DNA of 64,000 nt from Citromicrobium bathyomarinum. Lineage in GTDB: Bacteria > Pseudomonadota > Alphaproteobacteria > Sphingomonadales > Sphingomonadaceae. Where the stretch lies: assembly GCA_001306305.2 (NCBI GenBank), contig CP155577.1, positions 930,001 through 994,000 on the forward strand, in the 5' to 3' direction. The stretch's first letter is position 1, and every line of letters begins with the position of its first letter. The position numbers and the translations under genes are program-made. The notes under the pieces were generated by a model. That model saw only the letters and a list, made by a program, of their open reading frames with translations. It was not told where the DNA came from and did no database searches. This document shows positions 56,434-64,000 of this stretch, one piece after another.

Positions 56434-57093
56434 ATGTTGAAGCGATCCCTGATCCTCGCCGTCGCATCCGTTGCGTTGCTCGGTACCGGCCTTGCCGTCG
56501 CGCCCGTGGCACCGGCGGCGGCGCAGTCTGTACGTTCGACCTGGTCGATCGGCCCGGCCGTGCGCGGCAAGAACTCGTCATACCGGATGCCCGCGACCAT
56601 GCAGGATACCGCGCGTGGTGCGGTGTTCGATTTTCCCTATCCCAGCCCGGCGGCAGGTCACGTCCATTACGTGACCACGGCAACCCGGCCGCTTGCGGGC
56701 GCGAAGCGGATTACGATGCGTTACCGGATCGATGCCGCACGCGGAGTGCGCTTCGTGCCGGAGGAAGACCCGCAGAACACCGCGACCCTGTCGCTCTATT
56801 TCCAGCGCGCAGGCGACCGCTGGACGATGCGCACGCCGCACCACCGCTGGTACGCGCCAAATGAGAAGGTCATTCCGCTCAGCCGCGGTACGCACGAGGT
56901 CAGCATCGATCTGGACGAGGAGTGGATCGCGATGGTCGGGGGCACCAGCTATTCGCTGCCCGAAGCGTTCGAACGCGCGCTGGATCGGACTGCGCAGGTC
57001 GGTTTCGTGTTCGGTTCGCCCGCGCTGCGCGGGCACGGGGTCTACGCCACCGGCCCGGCGCGGTTCACTCTGCTGGATTTCCGGATCGAGTGA
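56434..57093 (+). CDS. Secreted protein of unknown function
   Basis: 219 aa. Signal peptide ending APAAAQS. The mature part is beta-rich and looks like a jelly-roll domain (GAKRITMRYRIDAARGVRFV, then SLYFQRAGDRWTMRTPHHRWY, and GVYATGPARFTLLDFRIE). No catalytic motif identified. Convergent with the lipoprotein gene that ends at 57107. Confidence 0.75.
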   Translation: MLKRSLILAVASVALLGTGLAVAPVAPAAAQSVRSTWSIGPAVRGKNSSYRMPATMQDTARGAVFDFPYPSPAAGHVHYVTTATRPLAGAKRITMRYRIDAARGVRFVPEEDPQNTATLSLYFQRAGDRWTMRTPHHRWYAPNEKVIPLSRGTHEVSIDLDEEWIAMVGGTSYSLPEAFERALDRTAQVGFVFGSPALRGHGVYATGPARFTLLDFRIE

Positions 57094-57106
57094 TCCGCAG
57101 GGTGGG

Positions 57107-57658
57107 CTAGCTCGAAGAAACAGAGAAGCGGCGGACGCGCCACTGCAGCTCTTCCTCGGTCGCACCGGGGACATCGTTTACCCGGCTGAGCACGATCTCC
57201 CCGGTCAGTGTCTGTCCGGTCCCGCCCCGAATGGCAATCGGAACCTCGTAGTAGATGGTCCCCGCCGCACCTTCCATGGTGCCGCCCGGCGCCGAGACGG
57301 TCAGGTCGCCGAGACCGGCGAAGGTCTGCGTGAACTGGTCACGCGGCAGCTTCTCCCGCAATTCGGGCACCATCAGGTTCCAGGCCTGATCGAACTCCTT
57401 GAGCTCGATCGCACGGGTGAAGGACAACAGCACGTTGCGCGCGCCCTTTTCCCCTTTCTGCGCCTCGGGAGTGAGCGTGGCGGGTGTGAGGTCGGGAATC
57501 CCGTCGTTCACGCCCGCCGGCTGCTCGGTATCGCTGCCCGCCTGCTGCGTATTCTCGCCACTGCTTGCGGCCTGGTCCGGCTGCGTCTCCCCTCCCGAAT
57601 TGCAGGCAACCAGCGCGAGGGTCGCTACGCCGATTCCGGCAAGGGAGACTATGCGCAT
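57107..57658 (-). CDS. Hypothetical lipoprotein, adjacent to infC
   Basis: 183 aa; lipobox LVAC. Gln/Ala/Glu-rich linker then a C-terminal domain (FTRAIELKEFDQAWNLMVPE, then a beta-rich half ending FSVSSS). No family recognised. Starts 36 nt beyond the infC stop on the same strand, so it could be read with infC. Confidence 0.75.
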   Translation of the reverse strand: MRIVSLAGIGVATLALVACNSGGETQPDQAASSGENTQQAGSDTEQPAGVNDGIPDLTPATLTPEAQKGEKGARNVLLSFTRAIELKEFDQAWNLMVPELREKLPRDQFTQTFAGLGDLTVSAPGGTMEGAAGTIYYEVPIAIRGGTGQTLTGEIVLSRVNDVPGATEEELQWRVRRFSVSSS

Positions 57659-57694
57659 GGGGAGGGCCTTGGGCTGCAGAGGTAGAAGAGGCAG

Positions 57695-58237
57695 TTACTT
57701 GGGCGCGAGGACCATCAGCATCTGACGGCCTTCGAGACGCGGGAAGCTCTCGACCTTGGCGATCTCTTCCACATCGTCGCGCACGCGGTTGAGCAGGTCC
57801 ATGCCCAGCTGCTGGTGCGCCATTTCGCGGCCACGGAAGCGCAGCGTGCACTTAACCTTGTCGCCGTTCTCGATGAACTTCACCACATTGCGCATCTTCA
57901 CGTCGTAATCGTGCGTGTCGATGTTCGGACGCATTTTGACTTCCTTGATGTCCTGCGTCTTCTGCGTCTTGCGCGCGAGGTTCGCCTTCTTCTGCGCTTC
58001 GTAGCGGTGCTTGCCGACATCGAGGAACTTGCACACGGGCGGGTCTGCGTTGGGCGACACCTCGACCAGGTTCAGGCCAACTTCCGCGGCGCGTTCGATC
58101 GCGTCACGCGTGCTGAGGACACCGATGTTTTCCCCGGTCTCGTCGATAACGCGGACCTTGGGCGACTGGATAAAATTGTCGTAGCGCGGGCCGCTCTTGA
58201 TAGGCGGCTGAAGGGAACGACGGGGGGGACGTGCTAT
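57695..58237 (-). CDS. infC: Translation initiation factor IF-3, ATA start codon
   Basis: 180 aa. N-terminal domain begins ARPPRRSLQPPIKSGPRYDN; linker; C-terminal domain with VCKFLDVGKHRYEAQKKANL and DKVKCTLRFRGREMAHQQLG. The first in-frame ATG/GTG/TTG lies deep inside the protein (58060), which would delete most of the N-domain, whereas ATA at 58237 sits 8 nt after AGGAG and gives the full-length protein. Rare start codons in infC (AUU in E. coli) allow IF-3 to regulate itself. Confidence 0.92.
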   Translation of the reverse strand: MARPPRRSLQPPIKSGPRYDNFIQSPKVRVIDETGENIGVLSTRDAIERAAEVGLNLVEVSPNADPPVCKFLDVGKHRYEAQKKANLARKTQKTQDIKEVKMRPNIDTHDYDVKMRNVVKFIENGDKVKCTLRFRGREMAHQQLGMDLLNRVRDDVEEIAKVESFPRLEGRQMLMVLAPK

Positions 58238-58346
58238 GGGATGCTCTCCTAGAGTAATGAACAGATGTCCGCGCTATTTAGGTGTTTTCGGCGCAATGCG
58301 AAAGGGGGCTGCGCGAGGAACCGCGCTTTGCGGCGGGCAGACCGCG

Positions 58347-59063
58347 TCAGGCCGCGCGTTTCTCGGCCCGCCACAGCGGCAGACGGACCAGTTGCCCCCG
58401 CACGGCGCACAGCGCCTCGATCGTTTCGGCGGGGCTCAGGCTCTTGCGAATCGCCGGATCGTCGGCCGCCATTCCACCTGTCAGCGCGCCGAAGGCGGGC
58501 AGCACCATGCGCGGAGGTCCATCGCTGCGCCGGGCGATCACCGCACACGGGCGGCGCACGCGGCGACCGCGCAGGGTGATAGAGAGCTTGGGGTGCCAGT
58601 GGCCGGAAAGCTCTGCCCGCGTCTCGCCGGCCCGCGCCTCGTGGCGGCAGATCACCCCGCCGATTTCCAGCTCTTCGTGCAAGGCCCCGCCGCACTGCGC
58701 GGCTGCCCCGGCTGCGTCGGGTGGGCCGTCGTGGTTGCCGGTGATCCAGACCCAGTCGACCCGAGCGGTGAGCACGCGGAGCATGTCGCACGCGCCCTCT
58801 TCCAGGCGGCCTGCGCCCTCCGCGTCGTGGAAATTGTCGCCCAGCGTCACGACCCTGCGCGCACCGGTCTCGTCCACCGCCTGCGCCACCCGTTCCAGCG
58901 TGGCGCGGCTGTCGTAGGGCGGCAGCGGCTGGCCGTGGCTGGCGAAGAAGCTCGCCTTTTCGAGGTGCAGGTCGGCGACGAACAGCGTCGCCTCGCGCGG
59001 CCAGTAGACCGCACCGTCGCTGCGCAGAAGCAGCTCCGCCGTGTCGAACGAAAGGGGAACCAT
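58347..59063 (-). CDS. pdeM: Ligase-associated DNA damage response endonuclease-type metallophosphoesterase PdeM
   Basis: 238 aa from ATG at 59063. Metallophosphoesterase motifs VADLHLEK, LGDNFHDAEG, ITGNHDG and ELSGHWHPKL in order. This group (PdeM) is usually encoded with a DNA ligase and helicase of a DNA-damage cassette; none is visible beside it here. Divergent from hemF. Confidence 0.85.
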   Translation of the reverse strand: MVPLSFDTAELLLRSDGAVYWPREATLFVADLHLEKASFFASHGQPLPPYDSRATLERVAQAVDETGARRVVTLGDNFHDAEGAGRLEEGACDMLRVLTARVDWVWITGNHDGPPDAAGAAAQCGGALHEELEIGGVICRHEARAGETRAELSGHWHPKLSITLRGRRVRRPCAVIARRSDGPPRMVLPAFGALTGGMAADDPAIRKSLSPAETIEALCAVRGQLVRLPLWRAEKRAA

Positions 59064-59132
59064 GGGGTCCACTTGCCCTAGGCTGGCAGGATTGGCAAGG
59101 GATGCACGACGCCACGCAAGGATGCGAAGACA

Positions 59133-59987
59133 ATGCCCGACTGGTCTGCCCAAACGCAACAAGCGCGTACCTGGTTCGAATCCCTGCGCGACCAGATCTG
59201 CGCCGAGTTCGAGGCGATCGAGCGCGAGGCAGGTTCCGACGCGACCTTCCAGTACACCCCCTGGGAGCGCGAGGAAGAGGGTAACGACAGCCCGGGCGGC
59301 GGGGTGCAGGGCCTGATGAAGGGCAAGGTGTTCGAAAAGGTCGGGGTCAACGTCTCCACCGTCCACGGCACCTTCGCACCCGAATTTGCGAAGACGATCA
59401 ACGGGGCCGAGGACGATCCCAGCTTCTCCGCCACCGGCATCAGTCTGGTCGCGCACATGGCCAACCCGCACGTGCCCGCAGTGCACATGAACACGCGATT
59501 CCTCGTCACCGGCAAGGCCTGGTTCGGCGGCGGCGCGGACCTCAACCCGCCGATCCCCTACGAGGAGGATGCGCAGGAATTCCACGCCGCCTTCCGCGCC
59601 GCCTGCGCGAAGCACAATCCGACCTATTACGAACGATTCAGCAAATGGGCGGACGACTATTTCTACATTCCCCATCGCGGCGTGCATCGCGGGGTCGGCG
59701 GGATTTTCTACGACCATCTGGAATGCGACGACGAGAGCGGCTTCGCCCGCAATCTCGATTTCACACAGGATGTCGGGCGCGCCTTTCTGGAGATTTTCCC
59801 CAAGCTGGTCCGCCGCCGGATGGAAAGCGAATGGACCGAGGCGGACAAGCGCACCCAGCTGGAATGGCGCGGGCGCTATGCCGAATTCAACCTGGTCTAC
59901 GACCGGGGCACGCTGTTCGGCCTCAAGACCGGCGGCAATGTCGACGCGATCCTGATGAGCCTGCCGCCGGAAGCGGTGTGGACCTAG
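59133..59987 (+). CDS. hemF: Oxygen-dependent coproporphyrinogen III oxidase
   Basis: 284 aa. HMNTRFLVTGKAWFGGGADLN and FYIPHRGVHRGVGGIFYD are the family signatures. It converts coproporphyrinogen III to protoporphyrinogen IX with O2 in haem (and bacteriochlorophyll) synthesis, consistent with an aerobic lifestyle. Confidence 0.97.
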   Translation: MPDWSAQTQQARTWFESLRDQICAEFEAIEREAGSDATFQYTPWEREEEGNDSPGGGVQGLMKGKVFEKVGVNVSTVHGTFAPEFAKTINGAEDDPSFSATGISLVAHMANPHVPAVHMNTRFLVTGKAWFGGGADLNPPIPYEEDAQEFHAAFRAACAKHNPTYYERFSKWADDYFYIPHRGVHRGVGGIFYDHLECDDESGFARNLDFTQDVGRAFLEIFPKLVRRRMESEWTEADKRTQLEWRGRYAEFNLVYDRGTLFGLKTGGNVDAILMSLPPEAVWT

Positions 59988-60045
59988 GCACCGAACGCGC
60001 TCCCCCGCATTGAACTGACACGACCCGAATTTCCCGGAGAACCCC

Positions 60046-61941
60046 ATGTTTCGCGCCACCCTGCTCGCCACCGTCGCCCTGTTCGTAAGCGGCTGTACCA
60101 CGATGGACAGCGCGCAGGAGGCTCCGGTCGAGCGTAGCGCGATGGTCTCCCCGATTCTGACCACGCCCGATGCGGTGGACGACCAGACCTATGCGCAGCC
60201 GCAGGTCGCGCGGGTCACGCATGTGGCGCTGGACCTGGACCTGGATTTCGACGCCAAGATGATCGGCGGCGGCGCGGTGCTGAACATTCTCGCCAAAGAC
60301 GATGCCAAGCAGATCGTGCTCGACAGCAACGGATTGCGGATCGATCGGGTGACCGACGGGCAGGGCAATTCGCTCCCGTTCACGATCGGTGAGGCAGAGG
60401 AGGGCAAGGGTGCTCCGCTGACCATCCAGCTGAACGGCGCGCGCCAGCTGCGCATCGCCTATCGCAGCGCGCCCGATGCCGACGCGCTGCAATGGCTGAC
60501 GCCAGAGCAGACCGCCGGGGGCAAGTACCCGTACCTGTTCAGCCAGGGGCAGGCGATTCTCAACCGCACGTGGATTCCGACGCAGGACAGCCCCGGCATC
60601 CGCCAGACCTGGGAGGCGCGCATCACCGCGCCCAAGCCGCTCGATGTCGTGATGAGCGGCGTGCGTCAGGGCGAGCCCGAGGATCTCGGCAATGGCCGCC
60701 GCGCATTCCGCTTCGTGATGGACAAGCCGGTGCCGCCCTATCTGATCGCGATCGCCGCTGGCGATATCGATTTCCGCGCCACCGGCCCGCGCACCGGCGT
60801 GTGGGCCGAACCGGCCACGCTCGACCGGGCGTATAACGAGGTGGCAGATACCGAACAGCTCGTCGAAGCTGCCGAGGAACTCTACGGTGATTATCGCTGG
60901 GGCCGGTACGACATGATCGTGCTGCCGCCCTCGTTCCCTTACGGGGGCATGGAAAACCCGGTGATGACCTTCCTGACGCCGACTTTCATCGCGGGCGACC
61001 GGTCGAACAACGGGCTGGTCGCGCACGAACTGGCGCATAGCTGGTCGGGCAACCTCGTCACCAACGCGGTGTGGGGCGACGGCTGGCTCAACGAAGGCGT
61101 CACTTCCTATTTCGAAAACCGCATCGTCGAGAAGGTTTACGGCAAGAGCCGCGCCGAACAGGAGGCCGCGCTCTCCTACGCCAACATTATCGAGACGCTG
61201 GACGAGGTCGGCAGTGACGCGCCAGGCACCGCGCTCCACAACGAAGGCGATGGTGAGCTGATCGGCAGCGCGATCGCCTACGACAAGGGGCACTTCTTCT
61301 TGCGCACGGTGGAGCGCGCGGTGGGCCGCGAGCGGTTCGACGCATGGCTGCGCCAGTGGTTCGACAACCACGCGTTCCAGCCAGCGACCAGCCAGATGAT
61401 CTACGACGACATGCTGGCGAACCTCGTCACCTCGCCCGCCGAAGCGAAGCAGTTGAAGCTGCGCGAATGGATCTTCGAACCCGGCCTGCCGAGCAATGTC
61501 GCCAAGCCGGATCCTGCAGCCTTCGCCACGGTAGACGCGGCGGTGACCGCCTATGCCGACAACGGCACCATCCCCACCGGCTGGAGCGGCTGGACCGCTG
61601 CCGAGCAGATGCGCTTCCTCGACAACATTCCCAAGGAGCGAACTGCCGCGCAACTTGCCGCGCTCAATGATGCGCTGGGCCTGTCGGAGACGGGCAACAA
61701 CGAAGTGCTGTTCCTGTGGCTCGAACTGGCGCTTGCCAACCGGTACCAGCCTGCCGTGCCGCAGGCCGAGGTGTTCCTGAGCGAGATCGGCCGGGCCAAG
61801 TTCGTCCGTCCGCTATTCGCGGTGCTGTGGGACCAGGGCGACTGGGGGCGGCCTATCGCAAAGCGCATCTATGCCGAAACGCGTGACGGCTATCATGCGG
61901 TGACGCGGGCCGGGGTCGACCGGCTGATGGCAGCCGATTAA
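60046..61941 (+). CDS. Secreted M1-family aminopeptidase lipoprotein
   Basis: 631 aa; lipobox FVSGC (Cys17). The exopeptidase motif GGMENP (300-305) and the zinc site HELAHSW (His327, Glu328, His331) with Glu350 in WLNEGVTSYFE are intact. Family length includes the ARM-like C-terminal region. Removes N-terminal residues from peptides outside the cytoplasm. Confidence 0.96.
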   Translation: MFRATLLATVALFVSGCTTMDSAQEAPVERSAMVSPILTTPDAVDDQTYAQPQVARVTHVALDLDLDFDAKMIGGGAVLNILAKDDAKQIVLDSNGLRIDRVTDGQGNSLPFTIGEAEEGKGAPLTIQLNGARQLRIAYRSAPDADALQWLTPEQTAGGKYPYLFSQGQAILNRTWIPTQDSPGIRQTWEARITAPKPLDVVMSGVRQGEPEDLGNGRRAFRFVMDKPVPPYLIAIAAGDIDFRATGPRTGVWAEPATLDRAYNEVADTEQLVEAAEELYGDYRWGRYDMIVLPPSFPYGGMENPVMTFLTPTFIAGDRSNNGLVAHELAHSWSGNLVTNAVWGDGWLNEGVTSYFENRIVEKVYGKSRAEQEAALSYANIIETLDEVGSDAPGTALHNEGDGELIGSAIAYDKGHFFLRTVERAVGRERFDAWLRQWFDNHAFQPATSQMIYDDMLANLVTSPAEAKQLKLREWIFEPGLPSNVAKPDPAAFATVDAAVTAYADNGTIPTGWSGWTAAEQMRFLDNIPKERTAAQLAALNDALGLSETGNNEVLFLWLELALANRYQPAVPQAEVFLSEIGRAKFVRPLFAVLWDQGDWGRPIAKRIYAETRDGYHAVTRAGVDRLMAAD

Positions 61942-62000
61942 CCAAGAGGCGATTTTGCGCGTTGCAATAATGTGCGCTGCACCGCACATTTGCTGGTGAA

Positions 62001-64000
62001 ATGCTGCGCCAATACGAACTTGTTGAAAGGGTCAAGGCCTACGACCCGGACGCCGATGAGGCGATGCTCAACCGTGCCTATGTGTACACCGTGCAGAAGC
62101 ACGGGACGCAGAAGCGCGCGAGCGGGGACCCCTATTTCAGTCATCCGGTAGAGGTCGCCGGGCTGATGACCGATCTGCGCCTCGACCAGCAGACCATCGC
62201 CACCGCGCTGCTGCACGACACGGTCGAGGACACGCTCGCCACGATCGAGGATATTGAGGCCAATTTCGGGCCGGAGATCGCGCGGCTGGTCGATGGCGTG
62301 ACCAAGCTCTCCAAGATCGAGCAGCTGCCCGAGAACGAGCGCGCGGCGGAAAACCTGCGCAAGTTCCTGCTCGCGATGAGCGAGGATATCCGCGTGCTGC
62401 TGGTCAAGCTGGGCGACCGGCTGCACAACATGCGCACGCTCCACTTCATCAAGAACGAGGACAAGCGCCGCCGGATCGCGCGCGAGACGATGGATATCTA
62501 CGCCCCGCTGGCGGAGCGCGTGGGCATGTACGAATACATGCGCGAGATGCAGGCGCTCGCGTTCGAGCAGCTGGAGCCGGAAGCGTACGCGACGATCACC
62601 GGACGGCTTGCGGAAATCCGCAGCCAGGACAGCGGGCAGGTCGATGCGATCGCGCTCGCGATCAAGCAGGCGCTGGCCGAGGCGGGGCTCAGCGTCGAGG
62701 TGTCAGGGCGCGAGAAGCACCCCTATTCGATCTGGAAGAAGATGGCCGAGAGGCATCTGCCGTTCGATCAGGTGACCGACATTTTCGCGTTTCGCGTGAT
62801 CACCGAAAGCGTCGAGGACTGCTACCGCGCGATGGGCGTGCTGCACACAGTGTGGCAGTTCATTCCCGGCAAGTTCAAGGATTACATCTCCACCCCCAAG
62901 AGCAATGGCTATCGCAGCCTGCACACCTCGCTGATCTACGAGAATTCGATGCGGGTAGAGGTGCAGATCCGCACGCAGGAAATGCACCGGACCAACGAGT
63001 TCGGGCTCGCAGCGCACTGGGCGTACAAGCAGCATGACCGGCCCGACGGGCAGGTCGGCTGGTTGCGCGACCTGATCGAGATCGTCGACGCCAGCCATGA
63101 CCCCGACGAGCTGCTCGAACATACGCGGCTGGCAATCTATCAGGACCGCATCTTCGCGTTCACCCCCAAGGGGGCGCTGTTCCAGTTGCCCAAGGGCGCG
63201 ACCCCGGTCGACTTCGCGTTCGCGGTGCACACCGATCTGGGTGCGCAGACGGTCGGCGCGAAGATCAACGGGCGGCACATGCCGCTGCGCACCCCGCTGG
63301 CGAACGGCGATGTGGTGGAGATCATCAAGGGCAGCGAGGCGGAGCCGCAGCTATCCTGGCTGGGCTTCGTGGTGACGGGCAAGGCGCGCGCCGCGATCCG
63401 CCGGGCGGTGCGCAACAAGGAACGCGAAGATGTCGCTGAACTGGGCTCCAAACTCTACGACCAGATCGCCGCGCGCACCCCGGCCAAGGTCGGCAAGAAG
63501 GCGCTGCGCGAGGCGCTGAAACGCCTCGGCATGGAGGAAGAGGAAGACCTGATGTATGCCATCGGGGCGGCGCAGATCACCGATCACGAGGTGATGGAGG
63601 CGCTGGTCCCCGGCAGCACCGCCGATTTCGAGGATGACCCGGACTGGGGACGGCACAAGAAGCAGGCGCTTTCCATCCGCGGGCTCAAACCCGGCAATGC
63701 CTACACGCTCGCCCAGTGTTGCCACCCGGTGCCCGGCGACCGGATCGTCGGGCTGCGGCGCAAGGGGGAGAGTGTGGAGGTGCACAATATCCAGTGCCTC
63801 AGCCTTGCCAGCGGGATCGACAACGACTGGCTCGATCTCGACTGGGGCAATCGCTCTGGCCTTGCGACCGGGCGGCTGTCGGTGACGCTGTACGACCGGC
63901 GCGGCACCATTGCCGAGATGGCCAATATCGTTGCGCGTAACAACGCCGATGTCCGCAGCCTCGACAAGGTGCGGATCGAAGACCCCTTCGCGACCTACGA
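62001..64000 (+). CDS. rel/spoT: Bifunctional (p)ppGpp synthetase/hydrolase, 3' truncated by window
   Basis: At least 666 aa, open at the right edge. The hydrolase HD domain retains His72-Asp73 with Glu76-Asp77 (LLHDTVEDT), so it should be active; the synthetase domain has REKHPYSIWKKM and KDYISTPKSNGYRSLHT; the TGS domain (FAFTPKGALFQLPKGATPVD) and the beginning of the ACT domain (LYDRRGTIAEMANIVARNN) follow. Long RSH enzyme controlling stringent response; alphaproteobacteria usually have one. Confidence 0.96.
   Translation, partial: MLRQYELVERVKAYDPDADEAMLNRAYVYTVQKHGTQKRASGDPYFSHPVEVAGLMTDLRLDQQTIATALLHDTVEDTLATIEDIEANFGPEIARLVDGVTKLSKIEQLPENERAAENLRKFLLAMSEDIRVLLVKLGDRLHNMRTLHFIKNEDKRRRIARETMDIYAPLAERVGMYEYMREMQALAFEQLEPEAYATITGRLAEIRSQDSGQVDAIALAIKQALAEAGLSVEVSGREKHPYSIWKKMAERHLPFDQVTDIFAFRVITESVEDCYRAMGVLHTVWQFIPGKFKDYISTPKSNGYRSLHTSLIYENSMRVEVQIRTQEMHRTNEFGLAAHWAYKQHDRPDGQVGWLRDLIEIVDASHDPDELLEHTRLAIYQDRIFAFTPKGALFQLPKGATPVDFAFAVHTDLGAQTVGAKINGRHMPLRTPLANGDVVEIIKGSEAEPQLSWLGFVVTGKARAAIRRAVRNKEREDVAELGSKLYDQIAARTPAKVGKKALREALKRLGMEEEEDLMYAIGAAQITDHEVMEALVPGSTADFEDDPDWGRHKKQALSIRGLKPGNAYTLAQCCHPVPGDRIVGLRRKGESVEVHNIQCLSLASGIDNDWLDLDWGNRSGLATGRLSVTLYDRRGTIAEMANIVARNNADVRSLDKVRIEDPFATY

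Noticed and set aside
56268-56435. 55-aa minus-strand ORF with a CPPC motif
   Set aside because: A weak AGGGA lies upstream, but codon third positions are less GC-rich than real neighbours, it is head-to-head with a well-supported gene and matches no family. Also noted that GGAAC...GGTT here has an 18-nt spacer, outside the EcfG range.

Overview
The window is a high-GC, densely coded chromosomal segment of an alphaproteobacterium. It is most likely a marine Erythrobacteraceae/Sphingomonadales member. The basis is a short LOV-HWE histidine kinase of the Erythrobacter EL346 type, six promoters matching the alphaproteobacterial EcfG stress sigma factor, an SspB ClpXP adaptor, many secreted peptidases and TonB-type transport, and the complete ybgC-tolQRAB-pal cluster. 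There are no rRNA or tRNA genes, CRISPR arrays or replication origins that I can see.

Layout. 1-9.5 kb: an outer membrane protein cut by the window edge, secreted peptidases and hydrolases (S9, amidohydrolase, DUF885), an AbgT transporter and a small stress membrane protein. 9.5-13.4 kb: a TPP riboswitch and thiC, followed by a translationally coupled secreted orphan and two further envelope or secreted genes. 13.4-16.1 kb: a patchy accessory zone with a thiC 3' remnant, a complete IS5-family element, an AT-rich HNH nuclease gene and an AbrB/Doc toxin-antitoxin pair split by a palindromic repeat. 16-28.4 kb: a stress-response neighbourhood. Five of the six EcfG-type promoters lie here, in front of a PRC-barrel lipoprotein, a DUF6491 lipoprotein, a fasciclin lipoprotein, the LOV kinase/response regulator pair and a three-gene small-protein cassette; a cold-shock gene, an S41 protease, a PEBP protein, DoxX and cupin proteins and an M19 dipeptidase lie between them.

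28.4-38.3 kb: dapD, then an acyl-CoA catabolic region. Here a kinase-like phosphotransferase and an acyl-CoA dehydrogenase look like the two separated halves of eukaryotic ACAD10/11; they sit with a zinc alcohol dehydrogenase, a GPH/MFS transporter, two more acyl-CoA dehydrogenases and an SDR. 38.3-41.1 kb: DUF1499, gmk, a small orphan and sspB. 41.1-45.1 kb: hisB-hisH-hisA-(orphan)-hisF-hisE-HIT. 45.2-49.7 kb: the Tol-Pal operon. 49.8-52.3 kb: a J-domain protein and an AT-richer island with a frameshifted HExxH/RTX-like protein. 52.4-64 kb: a TonB-dependent receptor, a trans-sulfuration PLP enzyme, infC with an ATA start, pdeM, hemF, an M1 peptidase and a 3'-truncated rel/spoT.

Two genome-scale patterns stand out. 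First, the EcfG-type promoters tie a blue-light sensor kinase to a set of envelope and small-protein stress genes. Second, several dispersed palindromic repeats sit just upstream of genes, and their purine-rich 3' ends form the Shine-Dalgarno sequence of the next gene (36179, 42449, 43344, and fic at 15693). Both are direct sequence observations; their biological consequences are inferred.
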